45,598 nucleotides of DNA from an uncultured bacterium (GTDB lineage: Bacteria > Verrucomicrobiota > Verrucomicrobiia > Verrucomicrobiales > V1-33): positions 1-45,598 of the forward strand of contig CAJBME010000234.1 of the NCBI GenBank assembly GCA_903954065.1. The letters run 5' to 3'. Both the position numbers and the translations under genes were made by a program. Of this stretch, positions 8,768 through 17,510 are shown in pieces. The first letter of the stretch is position 1. Every line of letters begins with the position of its first letter. The notes under the pieces were generated by a model that was given only the letters and a program-made list of their open reading frames with translations, ran no database searches and was not told where the DNA came from.

Positions 8768-10948
8768 ATGCCTTTCATGAATCAAGCCCTGCCCGCTCTA
8801 TCTGCCTCCTCGAAAGGCGTCCTCATTTGCGGCGGGGGCCAAAAATATATCCCCTCCCTTTGGGTCTGCCTCAACATGCTACGGCACTGGGGCTGCTCTC
8901 TGCCGGTCGAAGTCTGGCACTTGGGAGGACAGGAGATCACCCCTGAGCAGGAGCTTTGGCTGCGGGAAAAAGGGGCGGTGTGCGTGGACGCAACGATCAT
9001 CCGCCACCGCCATCCCTGCAGGACCCTTAACGGATACGAATTGAAGGCTTTCGCCCTCCGCCACAGTCAGTTTGAGGAGGTCCTTCTTCTTGATGCGGAC
9101 AACGTGCCAGTGCAGGATCCAACCTTCCTGTTCAACACAATGGAGTATCAACGGTCCGGGGCCATCTTTTGGCCTGATTATGGCCGATTAGAGCGTGAGC
9201 GGAGCATCTGGGAGTTGGCCGGGATACCCTACAGGGACGAGCCTGAGTTTGAAAGCGGTCAGATGGTCGTGGACCGGAGAAGGCACCTTGACGCGTTGGA
9301 ACTGAGCCTCCTGTACAATGAGTTCTCCGACGTTTACTATCAACACATCCACGGGGACAAGGACACGTTCCATCTGGCCTGGCGCAAACTAGGCAAAGAA
9401 TATGCCATGCCGGACCGGGGCATCCACAATCTCAGCGGGCTGGTCATGTGCCAGCATGACTTCGCGTCAGAACGGCTCTTCCAGCACCGCAACATGGACA
9501 AATGGAGGCTTGACAGCGAAAATGAGGCGATCCCTGATTTCTGGCACGAGGACCTGTGCAGGGGGTTTCTCGCGGACTTGCGCGCCAGATTGAACGCCCA
9601 GCCCTTGGGGAGCCTGCCCCAGCCGCCTGCGGGGGAGACCGCCGAGAAGGCCAAGCACGACCTCATGGCGCATTACTGGAACTATGTGCGGCGCGATCAC
9701 GATGAGCGGATGATCTCATTCCTCCCGAACGGACAAATCGGCGCGGGGCGCGGGAACAACGAACTGCATTGGAAGGTGGCTGAACTGGACGGGCAGCCAG
9801 TGCTGGAGGTGTCTGGCGAAGGCCGACTGACTTTCCGCTGCTTTTACCAGCCGGATGGAACTTGGACCGGGAGCTGGGAGCACTTTGAGCAAATGTCTGT
9901 GGAGGTCAGGGCACCGGAACCGCTGCTGCGCACGGATTCCCGCGTTGTGGCGGTGAACGCCGCCCCGCTCCGTTCGAGCACCACGAGGGGAAGCATCGTG
10001 CAGGTCTGCCGAAGCCTCGGCCAGCTCAACGAGGTCTCCGAGTTTGCGCTGCGACTGGAGGCGCAGCTCCGCGCAATTGGCTGGGAGGTTGTTTCCACCA
10101 GCACGCCCGTCCGCCGCTACGATGGCGGTCTCCTCATTTACCACCACGAGCCAGGGGCTGATGCTGACGCTCCCCTTGGGGTGCAGTCTGGGGACGCGTC
10201 GCTCCCCGAGCTGTTCTTTTCGCATGCGGGTGGCAACTATGCACCCGCAGCGGATGATTTCGCAGCTGTAGTTTCATTTGACTGTCAGTTCCTGGACAGT
10301 GCGCCCCACAAGTGTAAGTTCGGCCACGCCCACCCTGGCTGGTATGGCACCACGGGCCGGTCCCGCGTCGAAACACGAAGCTTGTATGGCCTCCGGCAGG
10401 ACCAGATCGTGTATGGAACGAGCGGATTTTTTCTGCCCGAACGCCAGCTCCTTCCCTGTCTGGCCAGGCTTCTGCCAATGGCGGCGGCCCAGAACGCCCT
10501 GTTGTGGCTCCACCTGCCGCGCCACGAAAAGACAAAGAGGTCAGAAATGCGGGAACTGGAGGGGCTGGCCAAGTCATATCCCCATCTCCTTAAGGTGGAC
10601 ACAGCCTTTCAGACCCCCGACGACCTCCACGACTGGATGAAGGCATGCAACGCCTTGTGGACCTGGTCGGAAGGCGGCGGAGCCGTCACCGGAAGCTGTC
10701 TGATCGCGGACATGCTGGCAACCGGAAGGCCCGTCGTTGTGGGCGGGTGTGACTACCTGGATCCTGGTTGGAAGTTTTCGTCCCCCAACTTGGTCAGAGT
10801 CTTGACCATGGAGGAGCTTTGTTTAAGGCTTGGGGCCGTGGGAAACCCAAGCCACAGCCCGGCTTTCCCCGAGGTTGCCTCATGGCAGGAATTCGCAGAG
10901 GCGTTCAGCTCGTTTTTAGAGAGACTGCTGGCGCATCCAACCTCGTAA
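8768..10948 (+). CDS. Two-domain glycosyltransferase (GT71/mannosyltransferase-like plus C-terminal GT-B-like domain)
   Basis: A 726-residue cytoplasmic protein. The N-terminal part (about 15-260) resembles the putative mannosyltransferase family (Mnn1/GT71-like, GT-A fold): VEVWHLGGQE near 47-56, then ELKAFALRHSQFEEVLLLDA and the metal-binding DADN at 109-112, followed by GAIFWPDYGRL. A middle module (about 325-385) has NGQIGAGRGNNELHW and DGTWTGSWEHFE, a small beta-rich unit I cannot name. The C-terminal part (about 390-720) looks like a GT-B-type domain: GTSGFFLPERQ, then ALLWLHLPRHEK, then TWSEGGGAVTGSCLIADMLA with a typical donor-site-like GRPVVVG. It probably builds a surface glycan together with the FkbM methyltransferase upstream and the two downstream glycosyltransferase genes. 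Donor and acceptor are unknown. The fusion is intact, unlike the next two genes. Confidence 0.8.
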   Translation: MPFMNQALPALSASSKGVLICGGGQKYIPSLWVCLNMLRHWGCSLPVEVWHLGGQEITPEQELWLREKGAVCVDATIIRHRHPCRTLNGYELKAFALRHSQFEEVLLLDADNVPVQDPTFLFNTMEYQRSGAIFWPDYGRLERERSIWELAGIPYRDEPEFESGQMVVDRRRHLDALELSLLYNEFSDVYYQHIHGDKDTFHLAWRKLGKEYAMPDRGIHNLSGLVMCQHDFASERLFQHRNMDKWRLDSENEAIPDFWHEDLCRGFLADLRARLNAQPLGSLPQPPAGETAEKAKHDLMAHYWNYVRRDHDERMISFLPNGQIGAGRGNNELHWKVAELDGQPVLEVSGEGRLTFRCFYQPDGTWTGSWEHFEQMSVEVRAPEPLLRTDSRVVAVNAAPLRSSTTRGSIVQVCRSLGQLNEVSEFALRLEAQLRAIGWEVVSTSTPVRRYDGGLLIYHHEPGADADAPLGVQSGDASLPELFFSHAGGNYAPAADDFAAVVSFDCQFLDSAPHKCKFGHAHPGWYGTTGRSRVETRSLYGLRQDQIVYGTSGFFLPERQLLPCLARLLPMAAAQNALLWLHLPRHEKTKRSEMRELEGLAKSYPHLLKVDTAFQTPDDLHDWMKACNALWTWSEGGGAVTGSCLIADMLATGRPVVVGGCDYLDPGWKFSSPNLVRVLTMEELCLRLGAVGNPSHSPAFPEVASWQEFAEAFSSFLERLLAHPTS

Positions 10949-10975
10949 CCGCTCAGCGCATCGAATCCACCGAAT

Positions 10976-12129
10976 ATGGACGGTCCAACGGAACCCCGCC
11001 GCATCGTGCTTCGGAACCATCTGTCGCTCGGGGACGTGATAACGTTGACCGCCTCACTCCGCGAGCTTCACGAAGCGTGCCCAGGCCGCTTTGAAACCGG
11101 GGTGGACACTTGCTTTCCTGACGTATGGGAAAACAACCCCTTCGTTTCCCCTGTGTCCGCCGACGACCCAGGGGTCACTGTGTTCCAGTGTGATTGCCCC
11201 CTGATCCACGAATCCAACACCGCTCCCTACCACTACATTCACGCCTTCACCCAGCACCTGGCCCAGGGACTGGACGTCCACATCAAGCCCCGGCATTTCC
11301 ACGGCCACATCGTGCTCGGGGAGGAGGAACGGAGCTGGGGCTCTCGGATCTGGGAGCTGGCCGGGACTGACCTGCCGTTCTGGCTCATCGTTTCAGGAGG
11401 AAAGCACGATTTTACCAACAAATGGTGGAGTGCGGCGCGATGGCAACGAGTGGTCGATTACTTCAAGGGGCGAATATTGTTCGTCCAGGTGGGAGAAAAG
11501 GACCATTGTCATCCAGCACTCAAGGGGGTGCTTGATCTGAGGGGGGAAACCTCGGTCCGCCAGCTAATCCGCCTGACCTACCATAGCCAGGGAGTGACCT
11601 GCGGGGTCACCAGCCTCATGCATTTGGCGGCTGCAGTTCCGTTCCCCCCGGAAAAGCCCGGACTGCGCCCGTGCGTGGTGGTCGCGGGGGGACGCGAACC
11701 AGCCCATTGGGAGGAATACCCAGGACATCAATACCTTCACACCATCGGCGCCCTTCCGTGCTGCACCCATGGGGCTGCTGGAAGTCGCGCACCGTCGCCC
11801 GACACGACGGTTGCGAACAGGACTCCTCCCTCTGCGAGCACCCAGTCCATGAAAGCACCCCGCACCCCGACGACGAACGCCAGGGCAGCCTGCCAAAATG
11901 CATGGACATGATTTCATGGCGGCAGGTCGCCTCCGCCATCGGAAGCTATTTTGTTGGCGGCGTTCGTTCGTTTCTTAGTCTCGAACAGGCTGAGCTGGCC
12001 CAAAAAATAATCTCGCGGCAGAAAGGCCACCCCGCATCCGCGGACGGGGCACCGTGCATCAACCACGAGTGTCCCACACAAAAACACGACGCGGGACACC
12101 CTAAGCAGGCAGAGGTGCTTGCCTCCTGA
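10976..12129 (+). pseudogene. GT9-like (heptosyltransferase-type) glycosyltransferase, frameshifted
   Basis: The frame from the ATG at 10976 encodes an ADP-heptose-LPS heptosyltransferase-like protein: RNHLSLGDVITLTASLRELH at the N-terminus, ILFVQVGEKDHCHPALKGV in the middle, then TCGVTSLMHLAAAVP and VVVAGGREPAHWEEYPGHQY. After IGALPCCTHG the frame changes into low-complexity residues and stops at 11911. The adjacent frame continues the expected sequence at once (GCWKSRTVARHDG, then SLCEHPV, PKCMDMISWRQVASAIGSYF) and ends at 12129. The switch falls at the G run 11771-11774: restoring one G gives a continuous protein of about 384 residues. It is therefore a one-base loss, either a true mutation or a homopolymer sequencing error. 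If real, the product loses its Cys-rich C-terminal segment. It starts 27 bp after the previous gene, probably in the same operon. Confidence 0.8.
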
Positions 12130-12182
12130 ACACAGGATGAAGCGAGGCATGCACATGCGATTGTCATCGGTTGGCGGCTACC

Positions 12183-13088
12183 ATGGGCAATTGCGTGTTG
12201 AACATCCACCGGTTGGACATGAATAAGAAAAGGCCTGACATTGTTGCCTATGCATACTCGACCGAGTGCGGCTTGGGGCAGGCTGCGCTCATGAACATAC
12301 AGGCCATGAGGTCTTTGGGATTGGAAGTTGAGCACCGGAGATGGGAGGGCCATCTTCCCAATGAAGACGGGCTGAATTGCCCCGAGCAGATTTATTACCA
12401 TCACTGGCACCCGCAGAGGCAAGAAGCCTCGCGAATCTGGCACAGCGGCGAGTTTGGATGTGCGCGCCACGTGGCCTACTGGGCGTATGAGGCTGTCAAC
12501 GACCTGCCGCCGGAGTTTCTGCAACTTGCCCCGCGCATGCATGAAATCTGGGTGCCCAGCCGATTCTGCAAGGAGGTGTTTGAGCCCTGCGGGGCTCCGG
12601 TCCACATCGTACCCCATGCTGTGCCTGATGAAATCAGGTCTGCCGTGCTGAGCCCACCGAGAACAGCCAATGCTGGAACCTTGGTCGTGTTTTTTGTGTT
12701 TGACGCCTAGAGCAGGCTCGCCCGCAAGAACCCCGAGGCGTCAATCAGGGTTTTTCAGCGCGCGTTTGCGGAGCGCCAAGACGTGCGTCTAGTCATCAAG
12801 GCGCATCATCTGAGCAGCGGGGAGGAGGAGCACCTGCGCCAATGCTGCGGAAGCGACCAACGGATCATCCTGCACAACGCCTTCATTGATAAAGACGCGT
12901 TGTGCGGTCTGTACGAGAGCGCTGACATCTTTTTGAGCCTGCAACGGGCAGAGGGGTTTGGTTTGAACATTGCCCATGCGCTGGCTATCGGCCTGCCAGT
13001 CATCACTACCGCCTTTGGGGGCCACCTGGACTTTTGCAACGAAGAGACCGCCTTTCTTGTCCGTAAGCCCCTCAGCAACTGCGTCTAG
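12183..13088 (+). pseudogene. GT4-like glycosyltransferase interrupted by an in-frame TAG
   Basis: One reading frame encodes a GT-B glycosyltransferase of group 1 type in two pieces. Before the stop: DIVAYAYSTECGLGQAALMN, then HVAYWAYEAVNDLPPEF and MHEIWVPSRFCKEVFEPCGA. An in-frame TAG at 12708-12710 follows VFFVFDA. The same frame then resumes with SRLARKNPEASIRVFQRAF, VRLVIKAHH, SADIFLSLQRAEGFGLNIAH and LAIGLPVITTAFGGHLDF, the typical donor-binding region. The lost codon was probably a sense codon one substitution away, such as TGG. The frame stops again at 13086-13088, earlier than expected, so the extreme C-terminus is also missing. The start is uncertain: TTG 12171, ATG 12183 or ATG 12219 are in frame. 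Unless TAG is read through, the product is dead. Confidence 0.78.
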
Positions 13089-13330
13089 CTGGTGACAAGG
13101 CGGCCGTGGAGTGTGGCCGACATGAAGACGCAGCTGAGTGGAGACGAAGGAAGGGTGGGAGAGTGGGCGTGGTCACAGCCAGCCGGGATCGGCGTGGGTG
13201 AGTGGAACCCGAGTTCAGGCTATCGGAGGTTTCCAGTTTTCCGGGAGGAGGGTATGGATCTGGTCTGTGGTGAAGCTGCGGTCGGCGAGTTTCTCCAGAC
13301 AGTGGCTGAGATTTTTAATTGTCGCTAGAC

Positions 13331-13384
13331 AGGGGGGGCGCAGGGCATTCCGGGGATGTCCTTCAGTGGGGCGGCGTGATACCG
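13331..13384 (+). repeat. Dispersed repeat, copy A
   Basis: A stretch of about 54 bp that recurs in inverted orientation at 44961-45014. The core 13341-13366 (26 bp) is identical to the reverse complement of 44983-45008. The flanks (a G run on one side, a G/C-rich part ending GTGATACCG on the other) match with small differences. Both copies lie in gene-poor DNA. Nature unknown: possibly a REP- or MITE-like element. Confidence 0.85.
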
Positions 13385-13560
13385 AGGGCGTCCCGGTGGT
13401 CGTTTTGCCCATCCCGGTTGCCATTTTGGCCACACTCTCCAGAGCCCCGAAGCGGGTCGTCGGCCAGTTTATTGTCATTGTCCTCAAACAGACCCTCTGA
13501 GCAGCCGGACAAGTGGAACCCACTTGTTGCCGCCAAAGCCAAAACCACGTTCGGCCGCAT
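13363..13560 (-). CDS. Possible small lipoprotein (doubtful)
   Basis: A 65-residue frame with an N-terminus resembling a lipoprotein signal: MRPNVVLALAATSGFHLSGC, with Cys at 20 as the candidate lipidation site, then a polar Asp/Asn/Gly-rich tail (DNDNKLADDP). GAGGGG sits directly before the ATG, closer than an ideal ribosome-binding site. The 3' end runs into the dispersed repeat, and the hydrophobic stretch is interrupted by polar residues. It may be a chance frame. Confidence 0.25.
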   Translation of the reverse strand: MRPNVVLALAATSGFHLSGCSEGLFEDNDNKLADDPLRGSGECGQNGNRDGQNDHRDALGITPPH

Positions 13561-13788
13561 CCCCTCGAATCCGAAGCGCCGGGAACCTGGTCAGTTGGAG
13601 CTGGGGATTTGAATCGGTGGTCGGTCGGATTTTGTTTTTTATCGACTTTCAAATGCAGACACATGTGAGATGCCCGCCAATTCGACGGCCAATCTTGAAA
13701 AATGTGGGTGTCTCCTATTCATCATTCCGCAGTCTAAACCTTGCCCATCCCATAGCAGGGACGGCCGGATAGAAGCGCGGGGGCGCGC

Positions 13789-14040
13789 CTATGAACCCAC
13801 TGGAGGCCGGAATTGATCGGCGAGGGTCATTTTGATGAGGGACTGATAGGGCACGTCGCGCTTGTTGGCCTCGATCTTGATAGTCTCCAACAGCGCGGCG
13901 GGCATGCGCAACGAGATGGTCTCGGTCGAGAGTTTGAGGTTGGGCATCGAGACGCGCTGGGCTCTAGTGAGGTCGAGGTGGACGGTGCTGTCGGCGGGTT
14001 CGGTTGGAACCTGGAGGGTGGTGGTTTTCCTAGTAGCCAT
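13789..14040 (-). CDS. Ribbon-helix-helix (CopG/BrnA-type) antitoxin-like protein, orphan
   Basis: An 83-residue protein. The C-terminal half has the pattern of CopG-type antitoxins: ETISLRMPAALLETIKIEAN, a beta-strand plus helix that would dimerise and bind DNA, then RDVPYQSLIKMTLADQF. The ATG is preceded by GAAAGGAAA, a good ribosome-binding site. Such genes usually overlap a toxin gene (BrnT- or RelE-like), but none is seen on either side. Upstream lie 178 bp of non-coding DNA before the export permease, and downstream is gene-poor DNA. It may be a residual antitoxin or a stand-alone repressor. The coordinates are firm; the antitoxin role is inferred from the fold. Confidence 0.75.
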   Translation of the reverse strand: MATRKTTTLQVPTEPADSTVHLDLTRAQRVSMPNLKLSTETISLRMPAALLETIKIEANKRDVPYQSLIKMTLADQFRPPVGS

Positions 14041-14218
14041 CGGATTTCCTTTCGCGGGTGTTCCTCAAGGAGGCTTGGGAAGCGGCAGCCTGAAGGCTCA
14101 TTTTGTCAAGATTTGCACACTGGCCCCATTTTTCCAGGTCGACTGGAAGAAGTGACGGCTCAAGTCCTGATTGGTGGCGGTGAGGTGGACGCCCATCCAT
14201 CAAACCGCGATCCTTTCC

Positions 14219-15427
14219 TCATTCATGTCTGAGGGCGTCGATGGGGTCGAGGCTGGCGGCGCGGCGAGCGGGCATGAATCCGAAGAGGATGCCGATGGCT
14301 GCCGAGAAGGCAAAGGCGATGATGTTGATTTTTGGATCGAACAAGAAGGGGGCTCCGACCACGCTGGCCAGCGTATCGCACAGGCCGTAGGCGAGGGCGA
14401 TGCCGGTCACGCCGCCGATGCAGGAGAGGGTGACTGCCTCGACGAGAAACTGGAGCAGTACTTCGCGGGCCCGCGCTCCGATGGCGAGGCGGATCCCGAT
14501 CTCGCGGGTTCGTTCGGTGACGGAGACGAGCATGATATTCATGATGCCGATGCCTCCGACGAGCAGGCTGACCCCTGCGACCGCGCCCAATAGCGACGTC
14601 ATGACCTTCGTGCTGGAGCTGATCACTTCGGCGAGTTGTTGCGAGTCGAAGACGTTGAAGTCGTCTTCTTCGTTCGCGGTGATTTTGCGGCGTTCTCGCA
14701 TGAGGGCGGCGACGTCCGCCACGATATGGGCGGTGGGGTAGCCCTGTTGGCCGGAGATCATGACTTGGTTGAAGGCTTTTCCACCTTGGCGTCCCGAGAG
14801 TCGATGGATGATGGTGGTGTACGGCGTCATCATATTATCGTCCATGTCGTCGCCAAAGCCGCCTTGTCCCTTTACTGCGGTGACGCCGATGACCTCCAGT
14901 GTCATGTTTTTTACGCGGATCTTGCTACCGACCGGGTCTACGCCCTCGCCGAAAAGTTGTTTGCGGATGGTTTCTCCGATCACGCAGACGGGAGCGGATT
15001 CCGCGAGTTCCGCGTCGGTGAAAAACCGTCCGAGTGAGAGCTTCCAATTGGCGATATTGAAGTAGTTCTCGGTGGTGCCTTGGACGTCGTAGGTGCGGCT
15101 TTCGTCCTGATAGACAACGGTGGCGTTGTTAGAAATGAACGGTGCGACGGACGCGATGCCTGGCACTTGATCGCGGACGGCATCGACATCGTCTAGGCTG
15201 AAGAGCGGCGAACCGCCCCAGCCCCACCCCTGACCCGGGCGCAGGATGAGCAGGTTGTTGCCCATTTTGGAAATCTGTTGTTTGACTGTCTCGGTGGCGC
15301 CTCGGCCGAGGGTGACCATGGTCACGACGGCGGCCACGCCGATGACGATGCCGATGACCGTGAGGAACGAGCGCATCAGGTTGCGGCGGATTTCCCGGAT
15401 GGCGATGAGGAGCGCGTTGATGATCAT
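14219..15427 (-). CDS. MacB-type ABC transporter permease (FtsX domain)
   Basis: A 402-residue inner-membrane permease. Its first membrane segment (about 19-40, SFLTVIGIVIGVAAVVTMV) is followed by a periplasmic MacB_PCD domain (about 50-265). Three more segments near 280-305, 324-350 and 367-386 frame the FtsX domain. Typical FtsX motifs are visible: TERTREIGIRLAIGARAREV and the C-terminal end DPIDALRHE. It is the last gene of a four-gene export operon and overlaps the ATPase gene by 4 bp (ATGA). Unlike E. coli MacB, the ATPase is a separate polypeptide, as is common in Bacteroidota and Verrucomicrobiota. The transporter would act as a mechanotransmitter driving substrate from periplasm to outside through the adaptor and outer-membrane factor. 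Substrate unknown: macrolide, peptide or lipoprotein-type cargo are all possible. Confidence 0.9.
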   Translation of the reverse strand: MIINALLIAIREIRRNLMRSFLTVIGIVIGVAAVVTMVTLGRGATETVKQQISKMGNNLLILRPGQGWGWGGSPLFSLDDVDAVRDQVPGIASVAPFISNNATVVYQDESRTYDVQGTTENYFNIANWKLSLGRFFTDAELAESAPVCVIGETIRKQLFGEGVDPVGSKIRVKNMTLEVIGVTAVKGQGGFGDDMDDNMMTPYTTIIHRLSGRQGGKAFNQVMISGQQGYPTAHIVADVAALMRERRKITANEEDDFNVFDSQQLAEVISSSTKVMTSLLGAVAGVSLLVGGIGIMNIMLVSVTERTREIGIRLAIGARAREVLLQFLVEAVTLSCIGGVTGIALAYGLCDTLASVVGAPFLFDPKINIIAFAFSAAIGILFGFMPARRAASLDPIDALRHE

Positions 15428-16134
15428 GACGGGAAATTTTTGCGGGTGCTGACGTCGTTTGAAATCAATCCGTCGCGGACGCTGATGATGCGTTGGGCGC
15501 AGTTGGCGACCTCATCTTCATGGGTGACCATGATGATGGAGATACCGCGCTCCGTATTGAGTGTGCGAAGCAGGTCCATGATCTCGACGGTCGTCTTTGA
15601 ATCGAGGTTGCCCGTTGGTTCGTCGGCAAAGAGCGTGTCGGGTTGGGTGACGATGGCGCGGGCGATCGCGACGCGCTGCTGCTGGCCGCCAGAGAGCTCG
15701 GCTGGAGAGTTGCGTTCCTTGTCCGAGAGGTGGACTTGGGCCAGCGCTTCGCGGGCCATGGCGTGGCGTTGTTTCCTTGTATATCCGCGATAAAGTAAAG
15801 GTAGTTCGACATTTTCCAGCGCCGAGGTGCGCGCGAGCAGGTTAAATCCTTGGAAAATGAATCCCAGCGCGTGCCGTCGGAGCAACGAACGCTGGTCCTT
15901 GTTGAGGTCTTCGACCGCGATGCCTTTGAATCGGTAAGAGCCGGAGGTCGGGGTGTCGAGACATCCCAGAAGATTCATCAGAGTCGATTTCCCGGAGCCG
16001 CTGGGACCCATGACCGCGACGAATTCGCCGCGATGGATGGTCAGATCGACTCCGCGCAGGGCGAGGAATGCGGCGTCGCCTGTCCCGTAGCGCTTGGTGA
16101 TCCCCTGAAGCTGGATGAGCTGATCCGGGTTCAT
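15424..16134 (-). CDS. MacB-type ABC transporter ATP-binding protein
   Basis: A 236-residue nucleotide-binding subunit with all ABC motifs: Walker A GPSGSGKS at 43-50, Q-loop in FIFQGFNLL (about 92-100), signature LSGGQ at 147-151, Walker B LFADEP near 168-173, D-loop NLDSKT, and H-loop MVTHE. The sequence falls in the LolD/MacB/FtsE class. It overlaps the adaptor gene upstream and the permease gene downstream by 4 bp each, so the three products are made in step. It sits on the cytoplasmic face, where ATP hydrolysis drives the permease. Confidence 0.93.
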   Translation of the reverse strand: MNPDQLIQLQGITKRYGTGDAAFLALRGVDLTIHRGEFVAVMGPSGSGKSTLMNLLGCLDTPTSGSYRFKGIAVEDLNKDQRSLLRRHALGFIFQGFNLLARTSALENVELPLLYRGYTRKQRHAMAREALAQVHLSDKERNSPAELSGGQQQRVAIARAIVTQPDTLFADEPTGNLDSKTTVEIMDLLRTLNTERGISIIMVTHEDEVANCAQRIISVRDGLISNDVSTRKNFPS

Positions 16135-17468
16135 TCGGTCTTGGGTGGCTTGATGCTGATGATGAGCGGGGTGCCCGCGGTGAGGTCTCCGCCGACGATT
16201 TCGGTGACACGACCGTCGGTGATACCGGTGGTGACGAGAATCTCCGAGGGTTCGCCATTCTTGAGGGTCCAGACTTTGGGGGTGGAATCTGATGATCCCG
16301 CTTTCGGCGGCGGGGCGCCGCGCCAGCGACGGCCACCGCCGGGCGAGAGGCTTTGGACCAGCGTTCTTTTGGTAGCGTCCGGCTTGCCAATCGCCTTAGC
16401 GGCGACCGGATCGAAGCGGAGGGTGGAATTGGGCACGGTGAGGATGTCTTTTTTGTCGACGATGGCGATGTCCACGGTCGCGGTCATGCCGGGGCGGAGC
16501 GAGAGGTCTTCATTGGTGACCTCCAGCTCGGTGCTGTAGGTCACGACTGAGCTGGTTGACGCGTTGGAGCTGCTTGACGAGGCGGTGCTGCCGGTACCGA
16601 CGGCGCCAAATGCCACCTTTTTGACCTTGGCGGTGTAACTGCGCGACGGCCAGGCGTCGACGGTGAAGGTTGCGGTTTGTCCGGCTTCGATCCGGCCGAT
16701 GTCGGCCTCGGACACATTCACGAGGAGCTCCATTTTTTTCAAATCCTCGGCGATAGTGAAAAGCGTGGGCGCGGTGAATGAGGCGGCGACCGTCTGGCCG
16801 ACCTCGATGGAGCGTGCGAGCACGATGCCATCGACCGGCGAGCGGATGATGGTTTTTTCGATATCGCTCTCGAATGCTTTCACTTCTGCCTCTGCACCGG
16901 CGACGGTGGCTTTGGCGCTTTCTAAATCCGCTTCTGATCGGGAAACGGTGGCTCGCGATGTTTCCATGGTGGCCTGCGACGGGGTTTTGCCGCCGCTGAG
17001 CTTGTGCAGTTCCTCCTGACGGGCGAGCGCGGCCCGGCTTTCCGCGAGCGTGGCTTCCGCCTGGCTGACTCTGGCCTTGGCAGAGAGAAAGGCCGCGCGG
17101 CTGCGCTGGGTCTGCTGGTCGAGTTTTGCGGTGTCGAGTCGGGCGAGGGTCTGGCCTTGTTTTACTTGATCGTTGGTATCGACCAAGACTTCTTCGGCTG
17201 TGCCGGATAGTTCGCTACCGACGATGATCTGGTTGGTGGGCGCGAGATTGCCGGCGGCGGTGACGATGAGGGAGATACGGCCGGTTTTGGCCTCCTGCGT
17301 CACATAGTCGTCCTTCAGCTCCGTCTGTTTGTTCCGCGACATAAAATACCAACCGCCCGTGCCGATGAGGGCCGTGCCGATGGTGATAAAGAGCCATTTT
17401 CTCGCCGGGCGCGAGGCGCCACTGGCGACGATGGCGGCGAGATCGTCTGATGATTCGTGCGGCTTCAT
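16131..17468 (-). CDS. MacA-like periplasmic adaptor (HlyD/RND-type membrane fusion protein)
   Basis: A 445-residue membrane fusion protein. One N-terminal membrane anchor lies at about 25-44 (WLFITIGTALIGTGGWYFM). A barrel-sandwich (lipoyl-like) half follows with VTAAGNLAPTNQIIVGSELS. A long alpha-hairpin of about residues 120-205 is rich in Ala, Glu and Arg with heptad character. The second lipoyl half is RSPVDGIVLARSIEVGQTV and a beta-barrel domain follows. A Gly/Arg/Pro-rich insert (GGGRRWRGAPPPK) precedes the last membrane-proximal strands. The hairpin would dock on the outer-membrane channel encoded just upstream (42-bp gap), and the base on the permease. Confidence 0.9.
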   Translation of the reverse strand: MKPHESSDDLAAIVASGASRPARKWLFITIGTALIGTGGWYFMSRNKQTELKDDYVTQEAKTGRISLIVTAAGNLAPTNQIIVGSELSGTAEEVLVDTNDQVKQGQTLARLDTAKLDQQTQRSRAAFLSAKARVSQAEATLAESRAALARQEELHKLSGGKTPSQATMETSRATVSRSEADLESAKATVAGAEAEVKAFESDIEKTIIRSPVDGIVLARSIEVGQTVAASFTAPTLFTIAEDLKKMELLVNVSEADIGRIEAGQTATFTVDAWPSRSYTAKVKKVAFGAVGTGSTASSSSSNASTSSVVTYSTELEVTNEDLSLRPGMTATVDIAIVDKKDILTVPNSTLRFDPVAAKAIGKPDATKRTLVQSLSPGGGRRWRGAPPPKAGSSDSTPKVWTLKNGEPSEILVTTGITDGRVTEIVGGDLTAGTPLIISIKPPKTE

Positions 17469-17510
17469 GAAAAGGAAAATAAATCGGAGCGGGGGCTCGG
17501 GAATGGGGGA

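Larger units (their letters stand above)
13089..13788. other. Gene-poor region between the glycan cluster and the antitoxin-like gene
   Basis: Overlapping open frames occur here but none has convincing coding character, apart from a doubtful small lipoprotein (13363-13560, minus). The region contains copy A of the inverted dispersed repeat. The minus-strand frame ending at 13215 closes with DQIHTLLPENWKPPIA, which faintly resembles the tail of IS66-type transposases. The stretch may be a scar of mobile-element turnover beside the two broken genes. Confidence 0.45.
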
